This document shows, piece after piece, positions 1 to 6,189 of a stretch of DNA of 24,934 nucleotides. The translations under genes were made by a program, and so were the position numbers. The notes under the pieces are model-generated. The model ran no database searches. It was not told where the DNA came from and worked only from the letters and a program-made list of their open reading frames with translations. Source of the stretch: a virus; IMG/VR virus record IMGVR_UViG_3300025671_000489, positions 1-24,934 of that record. The stretch is one strand, 5' to 3'. Numbering within the stretch: position 1 is the stretch's first letter; the number at the start of each line of letters is the position of its first letter.

Positions 1-326
1 ACACATGATAGATCCTCACACTCACGCTTTCTGATTATAAAGGCATCTGTACTGTATCTGAGAGGTCTTCCGCTCTTACAGTCCTTTACCTGTATTATTT
101 CAGCAAGGTCACATGGAACCTCTGTACGTCCATTTGTCAGAGTTAGAAGGTCTGCATCATTACCATCCGTTACACGATTGACAAACTGTATGGGAACAGA
201 GATCAGCTCCATGGCCTCTCCTATCCATTCAATGATATCATATCTGTCTATCGGATCAGGAAATGGATTGTCCCTGTTGATGGATTCAATGACAGTATCT
301 ATGCTTACGTATCTTCCGTTTAACAT
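1..326 (-). CDS. Connector- or tail-type structural protein, 3' end cut by window
   Basis: An open frame runs from an ATG at 326 off the left edge, giving 108 residues. It begins MLNGRYVSIDTVIESINRD and continues with a block reading DIIEWIGEAMELISVP at about residues 29-44. Similar 'IEWIGEA.ELI' proteins occur, as I recall, late in the structural block of Bacteroidota phages, where they are annotated as structural or connector proteins. The start overlaps the end of the upstream gene by seven bases, consistent with coupled translation. No start competes with this ATG, and only a weak GAAG lies upstream. The reading frame is secure. The connector or tail role is inferred from position and remembered similarity, and the missing C-terminus prevents a firmer call. 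Confidence 0.72.
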   Translation of the reverse strand, partial: MLNGRYVSIDTVIESINRDNPFPDPIDRYDIIEWIGEAMELISVPIQFVNRVTDGNDADLLTLTNGRTEVPCDLAEIIQVKDCKSGRPLRYSTDAFIIRKRECEDLSC

Positions 327-832
327 TCTTCAAAAAAATCATAGTCATTCAATGGATTCTTGAGAACCTTTGCAAGCAATCTTTTCCATTTCCTGAGAGG
401 GTAAAACTTATAGAACCTTGAGTTCTTTGCATATGGCGCCTTACGATGCCATTTCCATTTACAGATGAATCCACCTGTATGTGGGTTTGTAAAGTACAGC
501 AAGGTCTTCTCCTCCTTTGCCTCAGGGTCTTCTGCCCATAGTTGTTTTGTGGACTTCCAATCAATGGCACGTCCTGTTCTGCTCATGGTACCATCTTCCT
601 GGACAGCATCATTCTGCTTACTCTTTACAATGGATATGTTGCCCATCCTAAAAGGAAGATGGACGACAAGATTATCAGTTATCATCTTTTCCACCATAAG
701 AGTGTTCGCCATGGAAACAGCCTTAGCAAACTTCTGAGGTGATAGGTCGTATACGGTGCCTCTTTCTACACTGTCCAATGAGCTGTTATAGAACTCATAC
801 ATGTCAGATGTAACATACCTTCTCCTTTCCAT
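320..832 (-). CDS. Conserved phage protein of unknown role in the neck/tail gene group
   Basis: This 170-residue protein is a real gene by context: its ATG shares one base with the upstream stop (TAATG) and its stop overlaps the next start. It has a helical N-terminal part, then HLPFRMGNISIVKSK at about residues 58-72, IDWKSTKQLW near 89-98, NPHTGGFICKWKWH near 116-129, and a basic Tyr/Trp-rich C-terminus (FYPLRKWKRLLAK). I recall this pattern (LP-RMG-I-K, DWK-T--LW, HT-G) in many Bacteroidota podovirus-like and crAss-like phages beside tail or connector genes. Its function has not been established to my knowledge. Position between two putative connector proteins suggests a role in neck or tail assembly, but an unrelated coupled function is possible. 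Confidence 0.75.
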   Translation of the reverse strand: MERRRYVTSDMYEFYNSSLDSVERGTVYDLSPQKFAKAVSMANTLMVEKMITDNLVVHLPFRMGNISIVKSKQNDAVQEDGTMSRTGRAIDWKSTKQLWAEDPEAKEEKTLLYFTNPHTGGFICKWKWHRKAPYAKNSRFYKFYPLRKWKRLLAKVLKNPLNDYDFFEEC

Positions 833-1593
833 TATTTAGATTTTCTTTCTCTTGGCTGTTGTTTCTGTTGTTGGGACATCAGATCTTCAAGTGAACTTCT
901 TCTTACCGGTTGTGCAGGCTCTTTGAAGTTCATAGCATCATTCTCAAGATCCTGAGGCATTCCAAGTATCCTTGCCATGTCCTTACTGATCACCTCCTCT
1001 TTGATGTAATCCCATGTTCTACTGTCAATAGGATATTTGTTATCATCACTGTAGCATGGACTTCCTGAGCATGATGTGAATGACTGCAGTTCCGAAGGGT
1101 CTTCAAATATCCCTCTTACAGATATCAGATCTATGAGAGCGGTAGGCAGATTAGATACTACATATACACGGTTGTTTCTGACATAGGCTGCCATACCACC
1201 CTTGTTATACCTTCCGTTGCCAAAGTAAATGGCCTTCTCATAAGGCATAAGAGAGTATCCCGGCTGTCCTGCAGATACAGGTCCTATACGTTCTATTGCA
1301 AGTCTGTTATGAAGTGCAATAGGCATAGGGATCTCAAGCTTACTTCTGAGAACGGTACACCCTGATTGAAAATCACAGCACTCCGCATCATCGGCCATTT
1401 CCATTTCAAGACAGTTGATGTCCTGCATCAGAGCAGGCGATGCTATACGGTTCTTGTTCAGTTCATTTGTAATGAAGTGAGCCCTCTTCGTGTGAATGAG
1501 GGCTTTAATGAACCTTGTATCTATGACGTCATCGTCTGAACGGTTGGGGTTGGCAACCTCCAATATCTGATAAACTGCTTCGTTGAGTGTCAT
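832..1593 (-). CDS. Putative neck-ring/connector structural protein
   Basis: This 253-residue protein starts with a helical segment (MTLNEAVYQILEVANPNR, then FIKALIHTKRAHFITNEL near residues 28-45). A beta-rich middle contains IPMPIALHNRLAIERIGPV, and the end is Ser/Gln/Lys-rich (SQQQKQQPRERKSK). The helix bundle followed by a beta domain resembles head-tail connector or ring proteins stacked beneath the portal in short-tailed phages, including crAss-like neck rings. Six Cys residues lie in the middle (CCDFQSGC and CSGSPC), which may form disulfides or bind metal. It overlaps the upstream metallophosphoesterase gene by ATGA and the downstream gene by TAATG, so all three are probably translationally coupled. 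The ring role is inferred from architecture and neighbourhood, not from a catalytic motif. Confidence 0.7.
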   Translation of the reverse strand: MTLNEAVYQILEVANPNRSDDDVIDTRFIKALIHTKRAHFITNELNKNRIASPALMQDINCLEMEMADDAECCDFQSGCTVLRSKLEIPMPIALHNRLAIERIGPVSAGQPGYSLMPYEKAIYFGNGRYNKGGMAAYVRNNRVYVVSNLPTALIDLISVRGIFEDPSELQSFTSCSGSPCYSDDNKYPIDSRTWDYIKEEVISKDMARILGMPQDLENDAMNFKEPAQPVRRSSLEDLMSQQQKQQPRERKSK

Positions 1594-2750
1594 TCAAATA
1601 GTATTCTGTCCTGAGATATCCTTGATCCGAACTTCTCAACTATCTCGAAGTCCACACCGGCTGTTCCAGAACCATAGTTAGTGTGTATCCATTTAGAGGA
1701 TCCGTACATGCTCATCACATTCTTGTACCTGAACCTCTTTGCGTACTCTACGCTTGATTGATGAAGATCTCCCTTAACGAAGTGAATGTAAGGAGTGCTT
1801 ATGCCCTTTACATTTATGTAGTCGTTAATGTAGTTTTCCACTTGTGGTGTTATTCTAAGAGGGAGTCCTGATCTCAGATCCTCCTCATCCTTACCATGTG
1901 TCACTATGTAGGTATGATCTCCATAAGTAAAATGATCAAGGAACTTGTCTATGACCATTCTTTCCACATCAGGATGCCTTACTTCAAGATAGATGTCAAC
2001 TCCTCTGTTTGCACAATAACCAAAAGCTCCACTATGATTATCGCTTGTAACTGCCACAAACTTGATGTTCGAGGCTATGTCCATCTCAACAAGTCTGTCA
2101 AAGAACATACGATGTACCTTTACATACACATCGAACTGTTCTCTGCTTGTAAGATTCTGAGGCAGGTCATGACCTCCTCTGGTGGTCTGACCGTTGTACC
2201 CATCCAAAGGATCTCCAAGATCCATGAATACCAGAGTATCGAACTTACCATGCAGTTTCTTCTGATGCTGGCATTCTGCAAGAAGTGTCATCATTCTGTC
2301 CGTGAACACCTTTTCATCATATTGATTCTGATAGATGCTTGACTCTTTTGTATGAGCTCCTACATGCTTATCAGAAGTAAAAAGGAACAATCCCTTTTGA
2401 TTGGATGATCCTTTAATAGGTCTGAGTTTATGAGGTTTGATACTTTTTGTAAGAGATTCCAATATCTCTTTTCTCAGTTCCTTAGGGTCAATATCATTAC
2501 CCTTTTCCTTTTCATAACTGTATCTCATCTCACCGCCTGACCCTCCTTGCCAGGCAGATTTGACCTTCATACCTTCCGGAGCATAGTTATTATGCTCTTT
2601 GGATATCTGTTTTCTTGCCCTCTTTGCAGACCTTCTTACAACTTCCATAGGCGCATTGAATTTCTTTGACACTCTTCTGAGTGACTTAAGATATCCTTTA
2701 CGTTCTACAAGGAAGTCACAGATCTGATCCTCTAAAACAGTTTCTGACAT
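1590..2750 (-). CDS. Calcineurin-like metallophosphoesterase with HTH-like N-terminus
   Basis: The 386-residue product carries the metal-binding motifs of the calcineurin-like phosphoesterase superfamily in the usual order: SDKHVGAH at 126-133 (D127, H129), LGDPLDG at 178-184 (D180), SDNHSG at 236-241 (N238, H239), THGKDE at 284-289 (H285) and KGDLHQS at 326-332 (H330). The reaction is therefore probably two-metal hydrolysis of a phosphomono- or phosphodiester; the substrate is unknown. Residues 10-50 form a basic helical region (LVERKGYLKSLRRVSKKF, then MEVVRRSAKRARKQ) that reads like a winged-helix or HTH DNA-binding element. The gene sits among structural genes, 12 bases after a small virion-type gene and overlapping the next gene by ATGA. 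A nuclease or DNA-processing role is an inference; a generic phosphatase is the alternative. Confidence 0.88.
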   Translation of the reverse strand: MSETVLEDQICDFLVERKGYLKSLRRVSKKFNAPMEVVRRSAKRARKQISKEHNNYAPEGMKVKSAWQGGSGGEMRYSYEKEKGNDIDPKELRKEILESLTKSIKPHKLRPIKGSSNQKGLFLFTSDKHVGAHTKESSIYQNQYDEKVFTDRMMTLLAECQHQKKLHGKFDTLVFMDLGDPLDGYNGQTTRGGHDLPQNLTSREQFDVYVKVHRMFFDRLVEMDIASNIKFVAVTSDNHSGAFGYCANRGVDIYLEVRHPDVERMVIDKFLDHFTYGDHTYIVTHGKDEEDLRSGLPLRITPQVENYINDYINVKGISTPYIHFVKGDLHQSSVEYAKRFRYKNVMSMYGSSKWIHTNYGSGTAGVDFEIVEKFGSRISQDRILFE

Positions 2751-2762
2751 TAATGATGTTTC

Positions 2763-3068
2763 TTATTCGTAATATACCATAACACTTCCAGAAGTAATAG
2801 CTACTGCTGCTCCCGGATCGTTTGAGTCCACTGATAGATAAGTTCCTGCAGGAAGTGTGTTGCTACCGGCTCCCCATAGAGCAAGAAGATCTGCTCCACT
2901 TGAAGTAGTTGCAGAAGTTATTACAGCATCTGCCAATACTACTATGGAGGCAAACTTTCCTCCTGGATAAACTGTTGCATTGTCCACATATCTACATCCC
3001 TTTAAACCTGTAACCCTTCTGAGGAGTTGGCTTAAGGCCTGCAGTCCAAGTTGTTCTGTTGATTCCAT
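2763..3068 (-). CDS. Small putative virion structural protein
   Basis: This 101-residue protein has a short N-terminal helix (LGLQALSQLLRRVTG). A beta-rich Gly/Ser/Thr body follows and ends in a tyrosine pair (SGSVMVYYE). Short proteins with this 'LPAGTYLS ... SGSVMVYYE' ending recur among phage structural genes and look like decoration or fibre-base proteins, though I cannot name a characterised homologue. It starts ten bases after the spanin-like gene and ends 12 bases before the metallophosphoesterase gene, so it is part of the same message. Length, composition and context support a virion component; the exact role is unknown. Confidence 0.7.
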   Translation of the reverse strand: MESTEQLGLQALSQLLRRVTGLKGCRYVDNATVYPGGKFASIVVLADAVITSATTSSGADLLALWGAGSNTLPAGTYLSVDSNDPGAAVAITSGSVMVYYE

Positions 3069-3078
3069 TTAATTTGAT

Positions 3079-3699
3079 TTAAAAATTCAAGAGATACCTT
3101 CCATAGGTAAGTCCCACATAATGCTGCTGAAGATATCCATAGTCAGCAGACAGGTAATTGTTTTTTATTTTGAGGTTGATACCTGCTCCTATCATAGGAG
3201 TGTATTGTGTATTGAAGTCAGATATCAGACCTACTTTGGCATGCATGCCGAGTGCAAAATTTGCACCTACCACTTTTTTAGGTAAATAATCAATTACTAA
3301 ATTCTCAGTTACATTCTGGTAGTTCTGCCATTGAAGTCTAAGTGCACCACCTCCAACTGGTGCAGTTGTGTCATAGTGCACTACCTCAGTAAGCCAAGAC
3401 TCTATTATCTTAACGGTATCTATTACAAGAACGCTGTCGTAAGTATTGATATATCTTATATCATGTACGGTATCATGTACAGTATCATGTACGGTACGCC
3501 ATTCTACAAATCTTAGAGTGTCATATTTCCAACGATCTACGTACTCAATTGTAGGAACTGGCTTTTCGATGATAGTGGTAACAGGCTTACCGCTTGTGTC
3601 ACCGCACCCTTTCCACGCAACTATTACTCCAAGTAGGAATGCTATCAGGTACGGTAGGAACGTACTTAGAAGATGTTTTACTATATCATTGTTCAGCAT
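3079..3699 (-). CDS. Spanin-like envelope protein: inner-membrane anchor plus beta-rich C-terminus
   Basis: The 206-residue product has one clear N-terminal transmembrane segment (about residues 10-29), followed by KGCGDTSG and a polar stretch rich in D-T-V/L units with a triple VHDT repeat at 70-80. The C-terminal half (about 140-206) is made of short alternating strands such as GANFALGMHAKVGLIS and HYVGLTYGRYLLNF, and it ends in Phe, as many outer-membrane beta-barrel proteins do. No lipobox precedes Cys32. Anchored 'DTV'-rich proteins are common in Bacteroidota phages (possibly the DUF6808 group, number from memory). Position two genes after a holin suggests it disrupts or bridges the outer membrane at lysis, as spanins do. 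The lysis role is an inference; a phage-encoded membrane protein unrelated to lysis is possible. Confidence 0.72.
   Translation of the reverse strand: MLNNDIVKHLLSTFLPYLIAFLLGVIVAWKGCGDTSGKPVTTIIEKPVPTIEYVDRWKYDTLRFVEWRTVHDTVHDTVHDIRYINTYDSVLVIDTVKIIESWLTEVVHYDTTAPVGGGALRLQWQNYQNVTENLVIDYLPKKVVGANFALGMHAKVGLISDFNTQYTPMIGAGINLKIKNNYLSADYGYLQQHYVGLTYGRYLLNF
3460..3495 (-). repeat. Three in-frame 12-base tandem repeats in the spanin-like gene
   Basis: Three consecutive copies of a 12-base unit (plus-strand atcatgtacggt, with one base changed in the middle copy) encode the (TVHD)n stretch of the spanin-like protein. The unit is a multiple of three, so copy-number change would alter linker length without shifting the frame. 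Confidence 0.85.
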
Positions 3700-3780
3700 A
3701 CGATTCCTTATAGATCAATAAAATGTAAAAGTAATTAAAACTAATGTCAATATTATTACAATAGTAAAAATATTTTTTTA
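3700..3780 (-). other. AT-rich spacer ahead of the spanin-like gene; possible promoter
   Basis: These 81 bases separate the DUF5675 gene from the spanin-like gene and are strongly AT-rich. Read on the minus strand they contain TTGACA and, downstream, TACTTTTA, a near match to the Bacteroidota -7 element TAnnTTTG. The start codon is preceded by ATAAGGAATCGT, a plausible ribosome binding site. I see no stable hairpin. A promoter here would give the lysis tail its own transcription, but the match is weak. Confidence 0.3.
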
Positions 3781-4236
3781 TTAGTTGTTAAAGCTTGTTT
3801 TACCGTTACCACATATCTCAACATCTATCTCTTCCGGAACAACAGCCATGATAGCTTTGAATGTATTCTTGGAGTTAGTAATGTCAGTGATCCCATCATT
3901 GTTTATATCCTTGTGTTCTCTTCCCACAAGTATACATCCTCTTATATCCGGACGTCCTGTTCTGGGATTCAAAGACCCTGCATAATTACCCCAATGGATC
4001 AATATGAGAGATCTTCCTTCTACATCCTGTATGTGCAGATGCCTGCTGTACTTTTTAGAGAATCTTATCTTGGCCTTGTAATTTCCTTCTGGAATGCAAG
4101 ATTCATTCCTTAGATTGTTTTTCCATGGAAGTTCCAATGTCTTGAATTGAAATAGAATATTCCCATCAACATCTTGAAGATAGGCATGCCCTAAGGTCTG
4201 CTTTTCTCTGTATGATCTGTCAATATGAATCTTCAT
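3781..4236 (-). CDS. DUF5675 family protein, candidate lysis enzyme
   Basis: The 151-residue product matches the DUF5675 family as I know it: TLELPWKNN near residues 33-41, SCIPEGNY at 46-53, LIHWGN at 79-84 and GCILVG at 100-105. The spacing of His81, Asn84 and Gly100-Cys101 recalls the His...Gly-Cys active site of L,D-transpeptidase-type enzymes, although the family has no experimentally proven activity that I can cite. It lies between a holin and a spanin-like gene, the place normally held by an endolysin, and no other endolysin is visible in the window. Residues 110-118 (DINNDGITD) look like an EF-hand or dockerin-type calcium loop. There is no signal peptide, which fits holin-dependent export. 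The family call is fairly firm; peptidoglycan cleavage is inferred. Confidence 0.78.
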   Translation of the reverse strand: MKIHIDRSYREKQTLGHAYLQDVDGNILFQFKTLELPWKNNLRNESCIPEGNYKAKIRFSKKYSRHLHIQDVEGRSLILIHWGNYAGSLNPRTGRPDIRGCILVGREHKDINNDGITDITNSKNTFKAIMAVVPEEIDVEICGNGKTSFNN

Positions 4237-4333
4237 TTCTATCTTTCTTTTTAGGCTCTCTTCCCTTATGTGAACAGTTTCCAGTTTTCAAGCATTTGTT
4301 GTCACACTCGACAGGGACAATTTCACAAAACAC
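4220..4333 (-). CDS. Possible 37-residue Cys-rich mini-protein (GTG start)
   Basis: The 104 bases between the holin stop and the DUF5675 start contain a minus-strand frame starting GTG after AAAGAAA and overlapping the DUF5675 start by 17 bases. It encodes VFCEIVPVECDNKCLKTGNC followed by a Lys-rich, acidic tail. Four Cys residues in a C-x6-C-x3-C-x5-C pattern and a charged tail look more like a small metal- or disulfide-bound domain than random sequence. Evidence against it is the non-ATG start, the short length and the overlap. Conservation in related phages would decide. Confidence 0.35.
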   Translation of the reverse strand: MFCEIVPVECDNKCLKTGNCSHKGREPKKKDRNEDSY

Positions 4334-4340
4334 TTTCTTT

Positions 4341-4829
4341 TCACTTCTCAAATACCTTCTTTATTTTTTCAATTAAAGCTGAGACATCAAACCTGTCATC
4401 AAGTGCCACAATGTTCTCAAGTATCGATTTACCTTCTGTTCCCATCAGGAACGAATACGCCCATATGACAATCCACCCGAACAGTTCAACCTGCTCTCCC
4501 TTAACCTCAAAACTATCAAGTCCGTGTATGACTATGAGGAACGCTCCGTACTGTAACGCCTTCACTGCCGTCCTGCGTATCCCGTATGATGTGACAGCGT
4601 GTTTGTTCTTGATCGCCTTTGCTATACCTGTCACAAGGTCAACCATCATGAACGTAACGAGCCACTTTAGAAACTCCCAATCAGCGAAGAGGTACTTCTC
4701 CGTGAACGCGAACAGTGGTGTTATGACGAACGTGAACGCCCATATCTTTACGTCAGTAAAGTTTGCCGAGAACTTCAGGGCTACATCCTTGAATACTCCC
4801 CAATCGTCTATGGTGTGGTCTGCTTTCAT
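4341..4829 (-). CDS. Phage holin (toxin-secretion/lysis holin family type)
   Basis: This 162-residue protein has the features of the TcdE/phage-holin-4 type: hydrophobic segments at about residues 29-45, 52-72, 90-103 and 115-130, and the family hallmark MVDLVTGIAKAIKN at 62-75 (D64, T67-G68) followed by basic residues and SYGIRRTAVK. It ends in a charged amphipathic tail (IEKIKKVFEK). Holins assemble in the inner membrane and open it to let the lytic enzyme reach peptidoglycan; the next full gene is the DUF5675 candidate enzyme. The start overlaps the upstream stop by ATGA. The first codons (MKADHTI) are duplicated 1.36 kb upstream within a 24-base direct repeat. By eye this gene is richer in CpG than its downstream neighbours, which may mark a different origin. 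Confidence 0.85.
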   Translation of the reverse strand: MKADHTIDDWGVFKDVALKFSANFTDVKIWAFTFVITPLFAFTEKYLFADWEFLKWLVTFMMVDLVTGIAKAIKNKHAVTSYGIRRTAVKALQYGAFLIVIHGLDSFEVKGEQVELFGWIVIWAYSFLMGTEGKSILENIVALDDRFDVSALIEKIKKVFEK

Positions 4830-4832
4830 GGT
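4809..4832 (-). repeat. Direct repeat, holin-proximal copy
   Basis: These 24 bases span ACC plus the first seven codons of the holin (MKADHTI). They match 6166-6189 at 22 of 24 positions in the same orientation. The two copies flank the adhesin gene and the 67-residue ORF, as if that cassette had been inserted at, or duplicated from, the original holin start. Confidence 0.85.
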
Positions 4833-5029
4833 TCTTCAACTATTATACATCTGCTCAGCTCTTCCTCAGAAAGCCCGTCTCCATCAAGTACATCTAAACA
4901 CCATTGTCCGTTGTACTCAATAGGATTTGACCACCAGTAGATGGTAGGCGGCTGGCATCCTCGTTTGAACGCTTCAAAACTGTTGCGTTCGTCTGCCGCT
5001 TCTTTTGTGTCAAATGGTAGTAGCATCAT
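4826..5029 (-). CDS. Small ORF of unknown function ahead of the holin
   Basis: This 67-residue product begins MMLLPFDTKEAADERNSFEAF and contains IYWWSNPIEYNGQWCLDVL followed by an acidic end (GLSEEELSRCIIVEEP). It overlaps the adhesin stop upstream and the holin start downstream, both by ATGA, so it is likely translated in a coupled chain. A second ATG lies immediately in frame at 5026. There is no signal peptide or membrane segment. The Trp-rich middle suggests a small folded domain. I do not recognise the family. It appears to travel with the adhesin upstream, because both lie inside the flanking direct repeats. Confidence 0.65.
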   Translation of the reverse strand: MMLLPFDTKEAADERNSFEAFKRGCQPPTIYWWSNPIEYNGQWCLDVLDGDGLSEEELSRCIIVEEP

Positions 5030-6138
5030 GGTAATAGGCTTGGTGTAAAGTTGCTGTCAATGTTTGCTTCGATTGCCGCTCGGTCTGCTGTTTTATCGGT
5101 TGAGTAAGAAACGATACAAGCTATTTTTCCGTTAATACCTGATGATAAATCAGACCTGCCCGCAACCCTTGTTATTGTAAGGTCTGTTGTAGTTCCACTT
5201 ACTCCTAATGACCCATCAACGTATATACCTGTATCAGTCAAATATGATGCTAAATGTGGGTTCAGATCCTCTGTTGATGTTTGTACATTTGTTGACCCAT
5301 CAAACATTCCTATACCTGTAACTCCACTTACTGTACCGCCAAAATTGAAGTTGTCTTGATTTCCTCCAAAAACTGTGTTCACCAGATTCAGCCCATCGTT
5401 CTTAGATACTACAAACGCTGAATTTACCGTTAATGAAGTGCTTATAACATAAATGTCAGTATCACCTATCATTGCGACAGCACCATTAAGGTCAACCAAT
5501 GCACCGTTAACTATTACACGCTGCTGGTCTGCTGCGTTCGAAGCTGTGAATGTAACACCGAAAGTGTCCTGAGAATAACCTGTAACCAAGTAACCGTCAT
5601 CACCGCCTATCCAATCACCTAATGCTGTACCACTTCCGTCTTCGCTCAATAAGCTCAACACACCGTTAGAATCAAAATAAAATGCTTTTTGTGCGTTGTC
5701 GCTTGAGCGTCTCATCAATGCTGCCTCGCCCGTGTATGCCGCTCGTAATTTGAAAAATGCAAATGCAAAGTTAGCACCTGTTCCTTCCGCTGTGTCTAAT
5801 AGATAATTGCTTAAAACTGTAACGGATTCAAATCCGTATGATGTAATGTCGGGAGTTCCATTTTGAACTCCTAACACATACAATTCATAGTTACCAGCGA
5901 ATACTCCAGATACATTCCAATTAAATGAATTGCTTGCCTGTTCAGCAAGAAATACCATTTCATCGGTAACAGTATTGTAAGCAAAGAACAGATAACTGTC
6001 GGGCGTGTAACCGCTTGCTGTTGCTGTTATTGTAATCGTATCGCCTATGCTTGGTGATGCATTGGATACTTCCACTGAAACAGAACCTCCACCTACTCCT
6101 CCACTCCCTGCTGGCCTTATGAATCCTACTCCTGGCAT
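5026..6138 (-). CDS. Putative adhesin/fibre protein: Ig-like domain plus LamG-like domain
   Basis: The 370-residue product begins MPGVGFIRPAGSGGVGGG, a Gly-rich tag shared with the ORF at 7423-7671. Residues about 20-112 form an Ig-like repeat (VSNASPSIGDTITITATASG ... YELYVLGVQNG). The rest, from about 115, resembles the concanavalin/LamG-like beta-sandwich of phage fibres, with signatures such as FAFFKLRAAYTGEALM-type sequence and RRSSDNAQKAFYF. It closes with IVSYSTDKTADRAAIEANID, a C-terminal pattern I associate with these fibre domains. Such domains bind surface glycans, so host recognition or capsid decoration is the likely role. The gene and the 67-residue ORF after it are bounded by 24-base direct repeats, suggesting the cassette was swapped in as a unit. 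Domain calls are from memory. Confidence 0.75.
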   Translation of the reverse strand: MPGVGFIRPAGSGGVGGGSVSVEVSNASPSIGDTITITATASGYTPDSYLFFAYNTVTDEMVFLAEQASNSFNWNVSGVFAGNYELYVLGVQNGTPDITSYGFESVTVLSNYLLDTAEGTGANFAFAFFKLRAAYTGEAALMRRSSDNAQKAFYFDSNGVLSLLSEDGSGTALGDWIGGDDGYLVTGYSQDTFGVTFTASNAADQQRVIVNGALVDLNGAVAMIGDTDIYVISTSLTVNSAFVVSKNDGLNLVNTVFGGNQDNFNFGGTVSGVTGIGMFDGSTNVQTSTEDLNPHLASYLTDTGIYVDGSLGVSGTTTDLTITRVAGRSDLSSGINGKIACIVSYSTDKTADRAAIEANIDSNFTPSLLP

Positions 6139-6141
6139 GGT

Positions 6142-6186
6142 TTAGAGATTGTAAATTATGGTAATTATAGTATGGTCTGCTTTCAT
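6142..6186 (-). pseudogene. 14-codon remnant that copies the holin N-terminus
   Basis: Between the two adhesin genes lies ATG to TAA, encoding MKADHTIITIIYNL. Its first seven residues are identical to those of the holin, and its ATG overlaps the upstream stop by ATGA exactly as the holin start overlaps its own upstream stop. The simplest reading is that the holin once followed the 349-residue adhesin directly and its start was left behind when the 370/67-residue cassette arrived. It might still act as a coupling leader for the adhesin gene three bases downstream. Confidence 0.55.
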
Positions 6187-6189
6187 GGT
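6166..6189 (-). repeat. Direct repeat, adhesin-side copy
   Basis: Second copy of the 24-base repeat at 4809-4832, with two transitions. It spans the end of the 349-residue adhesin gene and the start of the 14-codon remnant. The similarity stops sharply on both sides. Confidence 0.85.

Noticed and set aside
3460-3495. CRISPR-like short repeat array
   Set aside because: Three contiguous 12-base units without spacers, lying in frame within a gene.
4270-4923. Plus-strand 217-residue open frame opposite the holin
   Set aside because: It is fully antisense to the holin and neighbouring small genes, has a Ser/Cys-rich unstructured composition and no leader; the minus-strand gene has clear family motifs.
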